Shown piece after piece: positions 19,292 to 28,325 of a stretch of DNA of 64,000 nucleotides. The translations under genes were made by a program, and so were the position numbers. The stretch's first letter is position 1, and each line of letters starts with the position of its first letter. The DNA is from a virus. The notes below the pieces were generated by a model, which saw nothing but the letters and a program-made list of their open reading frames with translations, did no database searches and was not told where the DNA came from. Where the stretch lies: positions 62,001 through 126,000 of the IMG/VR virus record IMGVR_UViG_3300035661_000012; one strand, written 5' to 3'.

Positions 19292-19619
19292 ATACCTTGC
19301 GTCCTCCTATTAGATATGCTTTGATAAAACCCATGGCTACCTGATTTGAATAAGACATAATTTCTTGGGTTTCTAGTTTAAGTTTCATTTCTGGAAAGGG
19401 AGCAACATAATTAAATGCTGATGGGTCAAAGTCTTCTGGGTTTGCTACCATATCTTCAAAAATAACTTTTGGTTCAGCATATATCTTTTTTTCTCCATCA
19501 TCTGCTGCTCCCCATCCGATTTCTTTAAATAAATCTGTGGCCATTAATAGAGCGCTTACAGTTTGGACTATTCTTTCTTCATCCGATGTTAAGGTTGGTT
19601 TTTGTGCGTTGGCTTCCAT
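19257..19619 (-). CDS. Hypothetical protein (120 aa)
   Basis: Overlaps both neighbours (35 bases into RusA-like, 31 bases with the amidase-like gene); SD AGGAT. Contains an N-terminal helix (DEERIVQTVSALLMATDLF) and aromatic/Pro stretches. Conserved domain not recognised. Confidence 0.4.
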   Translation of the reverse strand: MEANAQKPTLTSDEERIVQTVSALLMATDLFKEIGWGAADDGEKKIYAEPKVIFEDMVANPEDFDPSAFNYVAPFPEMKLKLETQEIMSYSNQVAMGFIKAYLIGGRKVYGKNQDVRSIL

Positions 19620-20509
19620 AAATCATATCCTTTTTTAATTGCTTTAATGTTTTTTCTATTATACAATTTATTAATAATTCCTGAGTTAAAATCTCTCAAA
19701 GCCTGAATTGTTCTTTCGTCGAATTTAGAATCAATATTAGCTTTGAAATCCGAATAATATTTTAGTTTCTTTTTTACCATGATTGCCGTTTCTCTGCGGA
19801 TATTATCCATAGAAATTAATGGACCAGGAGATTCCTTTGGAATATGTTTATGTCCTTTTGAGTCAAATAAACAGAATTGTCCCAATGCCTCTGCTTGGCC
19901 TAATATTGCGTTATATGGATTTAGCTTAAATTGCAAACTTAATATTGTAAGCGTTCTAATTAATGCTTGTATAAGCTTACTTTGAGGTGGCGCTGAGTTT
20001 TTAGAAACCGAATATTGTAATAATATGCCGATTGACCTTATGTTATTACATGCTGTATTATATGTAATTTTATCAAAGTCCACTATCTTCTCAATTAGCC
20101 CATTTGAATTTATGAAAATATGATAGCTGAAACCTGGCAATGGCTTGCCTGGGGTAACATCGTTCTTTTCTGATGTATCAAGTTTCATTAAGTCGAATGA
20201 AGACCATTGAGAATGATCGCTTGCGGCGATTATTATTGTATCGATTATCTCAGTATCTCTTGTTGGCCATTCGTTTGGATAGTCTTCTGCTATATCTTCG
20301 ATTATCCATTGCTCGATTCGTGTTTTGCGCAATAAGCTTATTTCTAATTCGTCAATTTGTTGTTGTGTCGGATTGAGAAGTAGATGTCCCTTCCTTTTTA
20401 TTATCGCTGGAGCTGGTGGGTTGAATAAGTTCGTAACTTTTCGTTTTGAAAAGCCCAGTTTTTGCGCGATACGTATCAAGATTTCGTATAATTTCAGACC
20501 AATGTTCAT
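19589..20509 (-). CDS. Amidase_2/PGRP-like fold, apparently lacking zinc ligands
   Basis: 306 aa. The N-terminal ~90 residues are an extension (SKRKVTNLFNPPAPAIIKRK). Residues ~90-250 follow the order of phage N-acetylmuramoyl-L-alanine amidases (T7 lysozyme-like): IIDTIIIAASD, FSYHIFINSNGLIEKIVDF, IRSIGILLQY, ILGQAEALGQ, KESPGPLISM. The usual ligands (first His after the beta-strand, His of GHxD, Cys of CPG) appear as Ala, Gln and Ser, so hydrolysis seems unlikely. SD CGGAG precedes the ATG at 20509. The start lies 158 bases inside the preceding gene. Confidence 0.5.
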   Translation of the reverse strand: MNIGLKLYEILIRIAQKLGFSKRKVTNLFNPPAPAIIKRKGHLLLNPTQQQIDELEISLLRKTRIEQWIIEDIAEDYPNEWPTRDTEIIDTIIIAASDHSQWSSFDLMKLDTSEKNDVTPGKPLPGFSYHIFINSNGLIEKIVDFDKITYNTACNNIRSIGILLQYSVSKNSAPPQSKLIQALIRTLTILSLQFKLNPYNAILGQAEALGQFCLFDSKGHKHIPKESPGPLISMDNIRRETAIMVKKKLKYYSDFKANIDSKFDERTIQALRDFNSGIINKLYNRKNIKAIKKGYDLWKPTHKNQP

Positions 20510-20966
20510 TTATTATTCTCCGTATGTTTTCGGTGCTTATTTTTTCATCATAATTGATGTGGATTAAATGAATGTTATTTTCTTTAGCAAGGCAAATTTT
20601 ATTTTCATCACGCTCTATTTGTTCTGCGAAATTAACGTGCCGTGAGAAATCAGTCTTGCCATGGAAAAAGGGAGTGATCTTTGTATGTTGTATTCCTTGA
20701 ACCTCTACGCCTAATCGAATATCTTTGATATAATAATCAAGTCTATAGGGGCCGATAGGATGTTGAGGGATTATTTTTAATTTCGGAAATATTTGTTTTA
20801 GGCAATCTCCTACGCTTTTCTCTAAATCTGACTTATTATGACGCTTTACTCCTTTTAATGCAAATTCAACAGCCTCTGGAGTTAAATCTAGCTCTTTCAT
20901 AATATCAGCTTCAGATTTCTTATTTACTAAGTATTCGTACTTAATTAAATTTACCAGCGTCTTCAT
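20352..20966 (-). CDS. Vsr-like/EDxHD-type endonuclease
   Basis: 204 aa. N-terminal helices (SEADIMKELDLTPEAVEFAL) look like a DNA-binding HTH. The central domain has YRLDYYIKDIRLGVEVQGIQH, then a KTDFSRHVNFAEQIERDENK segment and IHLIHINYDE. This is the strand-D / E-x-x-G-x-x-H / D-x-x-K layout of very-short-patch-repair-type PD-(D/E)XK nucleases. The C-terminus is a low-complexity Ser/Thr tail (TSSSDNKKEGTSTSQSD), in the part that overlaps the next gene. Could be a repair or homing-related nuclease. Confidence 0.65.
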   Translation of the reverse strand: MKTLVNLIKYEYLVNKKSEADIMKELDLTPEAVEFALKGVKRHNKSDLEKSVGDCLKQIFPKLKIIPQHPIGPYRLDYYIKDIRLGVEVQGIQHTKITPFFHGKTDFSRHVNFAEQIERDENKICLAKENNIHLIHINYDEKISTENIRRIINEHWSEIIRNLDTYRAKTGLFKTKSYELIQPTSSSDNKKEGTSTSQSDTTTN

Positions 20967-21240
20967 CTTTGATGAGCCCTTCTTTTTTAGCGATATTCAT
21001 TAATGTGATCCATAGAATATCATCGTCAACAAAACGAACGCTCGATGGATTAATGATGTCGCTCTTTTGATCGATTAATTCTTCAATATAATTCTCTTTG
21101 GTTGCGTATACATGATAAACAATGAACTTTCTATTTTTGTATTCGATAGTTCCTAAATGTCTATATTTAACGCCATTGCTTTCATAGTCTCTAAGTTCTG
21201 AAGTGTAATTAAACACTTTTGCACTGATAATTTTACTCAT
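20941..21240 (-). CDS. Hypothetical protein (99 aa)
   Basis: Coupled to the Cas4-like gene upstream (4-base overlap) and overlapping the Vsr-like gene by 26 bases. Beta strands (RKFIVYHVYATKENYIEEL) then helices. Unrecognised family, likely a replication-cluster accessory by position. Confidence 0.45.
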   Translation of the reverse strand: MSKIISAKVFNYTSELRDYESNGVKYRHLGTIEYKNRKFIVYHVYATKENYIEELIDQKSDIINPSSVRFVDDDILWITLMNIAKKEGLIKDEDAGKFN

Positions 21241-21956
21241 AATTTACAGCTCCTGATATATTTGCAGTTCGAACAATGATATGTGTTTGATATTTTTGCG
21301 CCAGAATCCATTCTTATCATAATATTTCGTAGCTCATTAAGGGCCCGTTCCATCTCTCCTTTGGAGAATTTATAATTCAAAAGAGATAGTACGCCATTAG
21401 AAGTCTCCGAAAAATAGAGTATCATATATTGCTTGATTTCAATATTTAATTTGTGCTGCAATACCGCAGAGGTGAATCTTATTTGATTTTCTCTTGCGAT
21501 GTCATCAACTTCCCATGAAAAAAACATAGGCATTATTGTTTTCTGTGGTGTTGTAAAAACAATAGGAATTGTATCATTATAATAAAGTCCGCCAACTTGA
21601 TATGTCACGGGAAAATTGAAGCCGATAGGTCTATATCCTTTTTCTGCATATTCGCCTACATATTGGTCTAAATAATATTTCTTGATTAGCATAAAGAAAT
21701 TATTTAGCCTTATGCGATTCCAATTAAGCTCCTTTACTAACTCTTTTCTCGCTTTACCAATAATGACGCTTAACGATCCAAATGCTGGCGGATAACCTAA
21801 TTCCATTTCTCTAAAGAACATATACATGATTATCCGCCTTATTATTTTTGTCCTTAGTCTTATTGGTTGGCTTTCTGAAACATCGGAGTTGAAATTATAA
21901 TAAAGCAGCGGACAAATTAAATATGCTTTGATATTTTCATATTTAATCTGTGTCAT
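21237..21956 (-). CDS. Cas4-like Fe-S protein without a visible nuclease core
   Basis: 239 aa, SD AGGAT. It begins MTQIKYENIKAYLICPLLYY, matching the N-terminal Cys helix (S-x-x-x-C-P-x-x-Y) of Cas4/AddB proteins, and ends with YHCSNCKYIRSC, the C-x2-C-x5-C cluster. The intervening ~200 residues lack the D ... ExK pair by eye. The Fe-S scaffold therefore seems kept while catalysis is lost or strongly diverged. It lies directly downstream of primase-helicase, suggesting a structural or DNA-tethering role at the fork. Confidence 0.55.
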   Translation of the reverse strand: MTQIKYENIKAYLICPLLYYNFNSDVSESQPIRLRTKIIRRIIMYMFFREMELGYPPAFGSLSVIIGKARKELVKELNWNRIRLNNFFMLIKKYYLDQYVGEYAEKGYRPIGFNFPVTYQVGGLYYNDTIPIVFTTPQKTIMPMFFSWEVDDIARENQIRFTSAVLQHKLNIEIKQYMILYFSETSNGVLSLLNYKFSKGEMERALNELRNIMIRMDSGAKISNTYHCSNCKYIRSCKL

Positions 21957-21957
21957 A

Positions 21958-24474
21958 TTATCCTATCTTTTTATTTAGATACGCTATATTTGTTGGTTTT
22001 GAATTATAAATATTTGCCATCATATCTCTTATGCCTTCGTGACACATATTTACATTAGCCGCATTTACCTCTGAATACATAGCTCTTGATGGATGAAAGA
22101 AATAATGGTTTTTACCTTTAAGATCGGTAAGCTTGTTTTTCCCTGTGACTAAAGAAATGATTGGCATTTTTTTATTACTGCCTTCTTCTACGAAATACAT
22201 ATCGGTATCTTCATTGGTGTGCATTGGATTAAGCAAGTGACCTATCCAATCTGCATCATATTCTACACCTTTGCTTTCTCTCATCATTTCATTGAGATTT
22301 TGATATCCGCCTTCCATCTTTCCCTTTCTATATTCAACGGTATAGAAAGAGGTTATTCCGTGTCGTTTTGATAAATCTTTAGCGGCATTTGACAATTCAG
22401 CTATTCTTTTATTATCATCGGCGGCATTTGCAAAATCTTTTAGCTTATACATATTGTCACAGAAATACCATATTTTTCTATCTGGAAAGTTTTGACGAGC
22501 AATATCAATCATCATATCGGCAGATGATAGATTTTTACCTTGCTCGCTGCCTTTTAATATTAGGCGACCTTCTTTTGTCCACATCATTAATTTATTATAA
22601 GCTTCTTCTCTTGCTATGAGGAAGTCTTCTCTATCTGGCGCATCATATTTCCATGGGAATGCAACATGATTGATTGTCGCTTTTTTGAAAGATTCATATG
22701 CTAATGATGCAACAAAACGTGGGATAATTTTATTGCGCGGATCATCTAGTGTATGAAAAATGATAGTTATATCATTAAAGCGTTCGTCGTCATATGGAGT
22801 GCCTAGCGTAACATCTCCTTCATGAGCATCGAGTATATTTCTTATGAGATTAATGATGAAGCTTGTTTTTCCAGAATTTGGCTGTCCACCTAACAATAGT
22901 ACAGCTTCTGATATCATACCATCTATCATTCGTTCAAAATATGGCCAGCTCTTTAGATATACAGATCTAAATGCATCTGGTTGCTCTGATAGCATTTTGA
23001 ACTTTCTGATATAATCATATGATTCGCTGTGGTCAAATGAAAAGCGTTCATATTGTTGAGTGATATTGCGAATATTTGATAGGCCTTCGTGCAAAATAAC
23101 TGAGGCATCGTTGGGATTTTTCTTTAGCTTAACAATGATATTGTCAACCAATGCATCGGTTTCCATTTTGAGCTTAATTTGTCTTTCATTGCTAAGCATT
23201 GCAATATCTTTGCGAATAGATTCTAATGGAATATCTGTGATTTCAGAAAGGATTTTGGCCATTCGATCACGTTCGATATTCGATTTCTCATTGATTATGA
23301 GAGGAATGGTTTGCTCTGCAATTTCATAACCAGTGAGATCTGTCTGTTCTTTTAATTGCTTGATTCTCCATTCAAAAGTTGTAAAATGCGGCAAATTCAT
23401 AATTCCCTTTTTGCCCTCTTTACGAACTAATTCATCTGGATCCATTCCTTCTGGCATCAAGGCAATACGCACTCTAAAATTACGAATACCTTCCATTAGC
23501 TTTGTTACCATATCGCCGGCTTTCTTTTTACCAACTTCGTCGCCATCAAGCAGAATTACTATATCATTTATTCCAACTGATTGCAATTTTGCAATATGTC
23601 CATTGGTTAATTCTGTGCCATTTAATGCGACGGCCTTGATTCCTGCTAAATCTAAAGCTATGGCATCTGTTTGACCTTCAACAATATAAACCGATCCGAA
23701 ATGACTTTTTGTTTTAATAACTCTATGTAGGTTATAGAGTAATTCGCTTTTAATGAAAAAGTCTGTGGTTTTTGTATTGTAGTATTTTGAGCTGCCATCT
23801 TCTTTGTTATAAACGCAGTTTCTCGCAGAAAATCCTCTGGGCACTCCATATTCATCTGCTATCGTAAATATTAAGTTATCTTTAGCAAATAGTTTGGGTA
23901 CAATGCCAGCTTTTTCTATGAGTTTTTCGCTATAACCTGCTTTTATAAGTTTGCGAATTAATGTTTCATAGCTTCCAGATACTCCGATTCCATATGTTAT
24001 TAAATATTCTGCTTTTGTTAGCATTTTGCTACGCATATATTTTTCAACACTTTCGGAAATATTCTCTGGATTATATGCATTAGAAACGATAAGATTCTTG
24101 GTGAAGGTAAGTAATTCGCGAAGATTCATTCTTTCGACTTCTTCTGGAGTCATTGGCCGTAGTTCTAGATCTATTCCGAAATGCTCGGCTAATTTAGCAA
24201 TATTATCGGTAATGAATTCATAACCAACGATTGGCGCACCATTAATATGGTGGTTAACGTGAAATATATCATAGCTAGCACCGCATCCAAAACAATGAGC
24301 TATTTTTGTTCCATCTTGCAAGCTATATATACTCATTGATGGAGAAGAATCTTCGTGATCTGGATTAATGCATTTGAACTTACCGCTATGCTTTTTTATT
24401 AATCCTAAATCTTTAAGATAATCTGGTAGCTTGCTTTTTAACTCTCGTTTAACAGATTCTAGATCTTTAGCCAT
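21958..24474 (-). CDS. Bifunctional DnaG-type primase / DnaB-type helicase
   Basis: 838 aa, SD GGAG. Zinc-binding CHC2 module: C35, H40, C61, C64. TOPRIM core: VEGQTD with E266 and LLDGDEVG with D310/D312. C-terminal RecA-like helicase: Walker A GGQPNSGKTS at ~529-538 and Walker B IWYFCDNM with D673. Order and size fit T7 gp4-like fusions, though with a DnaG-like zinc finger. It makes primers and unwinds DNA at the phage fork, next to the polymerase and metallophosphoesterase genes. Confidence 0.9.
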   Translation of the reverse strand: MAKDLESVKRELKSKLPDYLKDLGLIKKHSGKFKCINPDHEDSSPSMSIYSLQDGTKIAHCFGCGASYDIFHVNHHINGAPIVGYEFITDNIAKLAEHFGIDLELRPMTPEEVERMNLRELLTFTKNLIVSNAYNPENISESVEKYMRSKMLTKAEYLITYGIGVSGSYETLIRKLIKAGYSEKLIEKAGIVPKLFAKDNLIFTIADEYGVPRGFSARNCVYNKEDGSSKYYNTKTTDFFIKSELLYNLHRVIKTKSHFGSVYIVEGQTDAIALDLAGIKAVALNGTELTNGHIAKLQSVGINDIVILLDGDEVGKKKAGDMVTKLMEGIRNFRVRIALMPEGMDPDELVRKEGKKGIMNLPHFTTFEWRIKQLKEQTDLTGYEIAEQTIPLIINEKSNIERDRMAKILSEITDIPLESIRKDIAMLSNERQIKLKMETDALVDNIIVKLKKNPNDASVILHEGLSNIRNITQQYERFSFDHSESYDYIRKFKMLSEQPDAFRSVYLKSWPYFERMIDGMISEAVLLLGGQPNSGKTSFIINLIRNILDAHEGDVTLGTPYDDERFNDITIIFHTLDDPRNKIIPRFVASLAYESFKKATINHVAFPWKYDAPDREDFLIAREEAYNKLMMWTKEGRLILKGSEQGKNLSSADMMIDIARQNFPDRKIWYFCDNMYKLKDFANAADDNKRIAELSNAAKDLSKRHGITSFYTVEYRKGKMEGGYQNLNEMMRESKGVEYDADWIGHLLNPMHTNEDTDMYFVEEGSNKKMPIISLVTGKNKLTDLKGKNHYFFHPSRAMYSEVNAANVNMCHEGIRDMMANIYNSKPTNIAYLNKKIG

Positions 24475-24491
24475 TATAATTCTCCGTTGCT

Positions 24492-25538
24492 CTAATCTTT
24501 AAAATAAACAGTGATAATTTTCTTAAGTTTTCGCTCTTTAGAAACAGACAAGATCATTTGAGATGCTTGGCTGTATGGAGCTGCAATCGTATCGGCAAAA
24601 TCATCATATCCGCACATAGAAGAGGAACGAACAACTGTAGTTTTTCCAACTTCTACTATTAACTGATAATGGTAATGGCCCGTTAGTACAACGTCTGCAT
24701 TATGTATTCCATGCAATACAAAAGCTTCTCTATCACTGGATGGTGTTCCCGCAGATTTTTTCATAATATGTCTGAGATGAAAATTCCATCCTTTGATATT
24801 TATATTTATTGACTGTGAATCGCCAAGATTTGTTTTGTATTCATTGGTAACATTTTTCATTATATTCGGGTCATGCAATTGCAAACTTCTGATTGTCGTT
24901 TCCCACGCTTTGGCTACGCCTTTGTCCCAATTGTCATCGGGATGACGTGAGAGTTTTGATTTTGGCGTTCCGTGGTTACCTGGAACCCAATGAAAATCAA
25001 CGGGCAATAATTTATCGTATTTTTCTATGAAAAAGTCATTAAGCTTCTTCATATTTTTATTCAACGATGTAATAAATGCCGCAGTTTGCGCATGTACAAT
25101 ATCATCGGTTAAAAATCCTTGCGTCGGATATGTTGAACCATCGCCTTCTATATGGTCTCCAAGCATGCATATTTTAACCTGATCGTATGTATCTGGATTG
25201 TTATTAATTTCTTCGATTGCTTCATCAAAGAGCTGTGACATTCTTTTATCCGCAATCTTGAGATTAAATACCTCTTTGTATGGCGGTTTTAGAGAATGCC
25301 TTATTTTACCGAAATGGTTATCTGAAATTACTATTACTAAAGCTTCTTTATCGTCGGATATTGGTATTTTAGGATGATATATTTTTTTATGATCTCTTAA
25401 AAGTGTCTCTAATACATCGAGCCAATTACGACGGATTCTTGTTTTTGAAGCATTATTTTGTATTTCTAAATTAGAAAGAGTGGAGACAAAGTCGCACTCT
25501 TCCTCATTAAGTGGCTCTAATAATTCATTTTCATTCAT
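24492..25538 (-). CDS. Calcineurin-like metallophosphoesterase
   Basis: 348 aa. The five metal-binding blocks are visible: VISDNHFGK (D-x-H), CMLGDHIEGDG (G-D), WVPGNHGTPK (G-N-H), VLHGIH (H) and VVLTGHYHYQ (G-H-x-H). The family includes Mre11/SbcD-type nucleases and other DNA-end phosphoesterases, and the context (between primase-helicase and DNA polymerase) favours a DNA role. No SbcC-like ATPase partner is seen nearby. Start overlaps the polymerase stop by 4 bases. Confidence 0.8.
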   Translation of the reverse strand: MNENELLEPLNEEECDFVSTLSNLEIQNNASKTRIRRNWLDVLETLLRDHKKIYHPKIPISDDKEALVIVISDNHFGKIRHSLKPPYKEVFNLKIADKRMSQLFDEAIEEINNNPDTYDQVKICMLGDHIEGDGSTYPTQGFLTDDIVHAQTAAFITSLNKNMKKLNDFFIEKYDKLLPVDFHWVPGNHGTPKSKLSRHPDDNWDKGVAKAWETTIRSLQLHDPNIMKNVTNEYKTNLGDSQSININIKGWNFHLRHIMKKSAGTPSSDREAFVLHGIHNADVVLTGHYHYQLIVEVGKTTVVRSSSMCGYDDFADTIAAPYSQASQMILSVSKERKLKKIITVYFKD

Positions 25539-27964
25539 ATTGCTTCCATGTTATAAAGTGGATCTTTGATTTTTGCCAGTCCTAACAAGTATTCAGCTGT
25601 ATAACTTTGTCCGATGAATTTACCATATATTTGGTATTTGCCATTTGTTTTAGACAATTTATTATATAGCTGGTCTAATAACGGAATTGACCGTATCTCT
25701 AAAGGAATATCGTATTTTGTTTGCTCATTCCTTTCTGGCAACTTGATGACTGACATACTATTTAACCAATATGATTCTTCAGGGTCGTCCGTTCTTATAC
25801 CGCTAACTCCAACTGCAGATCCTTCTAGAGTTTTAATCATATTTTTATAACTGGACATTTTTCGGCTTGTTATTATATATTTTGATTCTTTGTTATTTAA
25901 GGTGCGTACAATAACTAAAGCACCTTTTCCAGATTTGAAAGCAATCACCTTTTTTACAATGCCATAGGTCATATTCTCGTTCTTTTTCTTGGCTTCTGCA
26001 ATTGCTAAGCGATAACGTTCAAATGGATCATATTTAATATTCAAACCGAGAGTTTCTAATTCGAATGCTGCAAGCTTTTCATCATCATACTCCAGCATTT
26101 CAGGAAATGAAATCCATTCCTTTTTGAATGGTAGTAATGACCATTCTTTTGTTTTGTAATGTTTAATGAATTTAAGCAAATAATCGATATAACGAGTTTC
26201 TCCTTCTTTGATTGCAAATACTTGTGATATTTTAATCATTGAAGAAAATGCGCCCGATTTTATCATTTGCTCAAGTACATTAGATTTAACATCTGTTCTA
26301 TATATAAAATCTGACAATGATTTAAATAGCCCGTGTTTTTGTCTTTCTGCCATGAAGGCTTCTGCTGATTGCACGCCTACATTTTTAATACCGCCTAATC
26401 CAAATAATATTGTTTTGTCATCAATAACTCTGAAATTAGCATAACTTCTATTGATATCTGGGGGATATAGTTTAATTCCGTAATATTCGGCTTCTTTTAA
26501 GAATGCTGTAACGCTTTCTTGATCGCCTATGTCAGTAATAATATTTGCGGTATAAAATTCTGCTCTATAATGTGTTTTCAAATATGCTGTTTTAACAGCT
26601 AACACTGAGTAAGCAAGAGCATGGGACTTATTAAACGCGTAATTTGAAAAGGATTCCATTTCACTCCAAAGAGCATTGATATCATCAAGGGACATCCCTT
26701 TTTGCATTGCTTTTTCTGTGAAACGAACCTTTTCTTTGGCCATTTTCTCTGTAATCTTTTTAGCAACGATCTTTCTAAATTCGTCTCCTTCATGGTCAGA
26801 ATAACCTGCTAAATCTTGCACTAGCCTTTGAATTTGTTCTTGATATATGAAATATCCATAGGTATCTTTGAAGATATCTTTTACCAAAGGAAATCTTTCG
26901 CCATGCGGCAGAATATGTGTTGGTTGGCCGCCATTGCGGATAATGATTATTTCCTTTAAGAATTCCATCGGGCCTGGTCGAAAAGCCGCATTGATAAGTG
27001 TGATGTCATTTAAATTTGTTGGCTGAAAATCTCTTACAACTCTTGAAATGCCATCTCCTTCAAATTGGAAAATACCAAGCAATCTACCTTCGGCCATAAA
27101 TTTATATGTCGCCGGATCATCTAATGGAATATCGTCCAATGTTAACTTTATTCCTCTGTTCTCTTCTATCAGCTCAAGACATGTTTTTATCACGTTTAAT
27201 GTAGATAATCCGAGAAAATCCATTTTTATTAAACCAAGCTCTTCAGCTTCTTGCATCGTGAATTCGACTATAGGTATGTCGATGCCATCAACAGTTTTAT
27301 CTTGTTGCCTCCAAACTGGTGCAACTTCGTTGATTGGCACCGATGATATTACATACCCTGCCGCATGCTGCGAAGGAGATTTTATGAGACCTTCTAGTTT
27401 AATAGCGTGGTCAACAATTCTTTTGAGATCTTCATCTTTCTCATATGCTTTTTGGAATTCCTTGAGCCCTCCTTTAGGGTCCATTATTTTCTTGAACGTC
27501 CAAGCTCGACCTAAAATGGCTGCGGGTATTAGTTTAGCATATTGATCTGCTTTAGCAAAATCATAGCCTAAAACTCTTGCTGCTGTACGAAGGGCATTTT
27601 TAGCCCATATGTAATTTCTTGCGGATAAACCAGCTACTTTGTCACTGCCATACTTATCAATAACATATTGAAGCACATGCAGTCTATCGGCATCTGGAAA
27701 ATCAATATCTATATCAGGTATTGTTCCGCCTTTGTATTTTACTGAACCTAATGGTTTTTCTTCAGCTATGCCAATTAGATAGGCTACCATTGAATTAACC
27801 TGCCGATTATCAACAGTAATTCTTTTTTCTAATATTTCAAGGAAATAGTCTTCCATCTCGGCTATTTCAATAGCACCTATTTCTTTTTTGTAAGCTTGAT
27901 ATTCAATGTCATTGAGTTGTTTGAGTCTGGGGCTCTGTTGACATATCTGTCTTAGCTTCTGCAT
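25535..27964 (-). CDS. dnaE: DNA polymerase III alpha (DnaE-type), C-terminal half
   Basis: 809 aa with its own SD (GAGGAAAACA-ATG). After a ~75-aa unrelated N-terminal lead it enters the DnaE palm at TIPDIDIDFPDADR (residues ~81-94; catalytic Asp pair). It continues through LGLIKMDFLGLSTLNV (third catalytic Asp), AAFRPGPMEF, IYQEQIQRLVQDLAGYS, YAFNKSHALAYSVLA (fingers) and a helix-hairpin-helix region near GLGGIKNVG, ending with an OB-like segment. The PHP domain and first palm segment are in the separate gene at 28318-29655. The two products must associate to make an active polymerase. Confidence 0.9.
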   Translation of the reverse strand: MQKLRQICQQSPRLKQLNDIEYQAYKKEIGAIEIAEMEDYFLEILEKRITVDNRQVNSMVAYLIGIAEEKPLGSVKYKGGTIPDIDIDFPDADRLHVLQYVIDKYGSDKVAGLSARNYIWAKNALRTAARVLGYDFAKADQYAKLIPAAILGRAWTFKKIMDPKGGLKEFQKAYEKDEDLKRIVDHAIKLEGLIKSPSQHAAGYVISSVPINEVAPVWRQQDKTVDGIDIPIVEFTMQEAEELGLIKMDFLGLSTLNVIKTCLELIEENRGIKLTLDDIPLDDPATYKFMAEGRLLGIFQFEGDGISRVVRDFQPTNLNDITLINAAFRPGPMEFLKEIIIIRNGGQPTHILPHGERFPLVKDIFKDTYGYFIYQEQIQRLVQDLAGYSDHEGDEFRKIVAKKITEKMAKEKVRFTEKAMQKGMSLDDINALWSEMESFSNYAFNKSHALAYSVLAVKTAYLKTHYRAEFYTANIITDIGDQESVTAFLKEAEYYGIKLYPPDINRSYANFRVIDDKTILFGLGGIKNVGVQSAEAFMAERQKHGLFKSLSDFIYRTDVKSNVLEQMIKSGAFSSMIKISQVFAIKEGETRYIDYLLKFIKHYKTKEWSLLPFKKEWISFPEMLEYDDEKLAAFELETLGLNIKYDPFERYRLAIAEAKKKNENMTYGIVKKVIAFKSGKGALVIVRTLNNKESKYIITSRKMSSYKNMIKTLEGSAVGVSGIRTDDPEESYWLNSMSVIKLPERNEQTKYDIPLEIRSIPLLDQLYNKLSKTNGKYQIYGKFIGQSYTAEYLLGLAKIKDPLYNMEAI

Positions 27965-28325
27965 TGTTTTCCTCGCTCAATTCTCTAATAACCGACATAA
28001 TTTCTGTTTCTTTTTCTGGTGGATAGTTTCCGCGAGAACGCTTTGTAGAAAATAATGTTTTGTTATTTTTCTCTTTAGCGCTGTATTGAAATGAGCACCC
28101 TGTGGTTTTGTGAAACTTTTCAAATAGTTTACGATATTCCTTGTCATTAAATGACCATTGACCACCGCATTGTTTACAATAGTATGTATAGGGGCCTTTT
28201 TCAAAGCCTTCAGTTGTGGCCGCTTTTAGAAAGTCCAAAAGTGTTTTTTCGCCAAACTCTTTTGATAGGTCATTTAATTTGCCGGTAAATATTAGTTCAC
28301 CAATGTGTGCGTTGTTATTATCCAT
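27909..28325 (-). CDS. Small zinc-finger protein between the two polymerase halves
   Basis: 138 aa, SD GAGGAACAC. Overlaps the N-terminal polymerase gene by 8 bases and the C-terminal one by 56 bases. Contains YYCKQCGGQWSFNDKE...HKTTGC, a CxxC ... H/C putative zinc site around residues 48-77, and a Glu/Thr/Gln-rich disordered tail. No homing-endonuclease motif is visible. Its placement suggests either an insertion that split the polymerase or a subunit that bridges the halves; both are inference. Confidence 0.6.
   Translation of the reverse strand: MDNNNAHIGELIFTGKLNDLSKEFGEKTLLDFLKAATTEGFEKGPYTYYCKQCGGQWSFNDKEYRKLFEKFHKTTGCSFQYSAKEKNNKTLFSTKRSRGNYPPEKETEIMSVIRELSEENNAEAKTDMSTEPQTQTTQ

Noticed and set aside
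16843-21956. CRISPR-Cas locus suggested by the Cas4-like genes
   Set aside because: No repeat-spacer array and no other Cas gene; Cas4-like nucleases are common in phage recombination modules.
27048-27545. Long plus-strand ORF antisense to the polymerase
   Set aside because: Composition and lack of SD show it is a shadow of the minus-strand dnaE gene; the same applies to other antisense ORFs within real genes.
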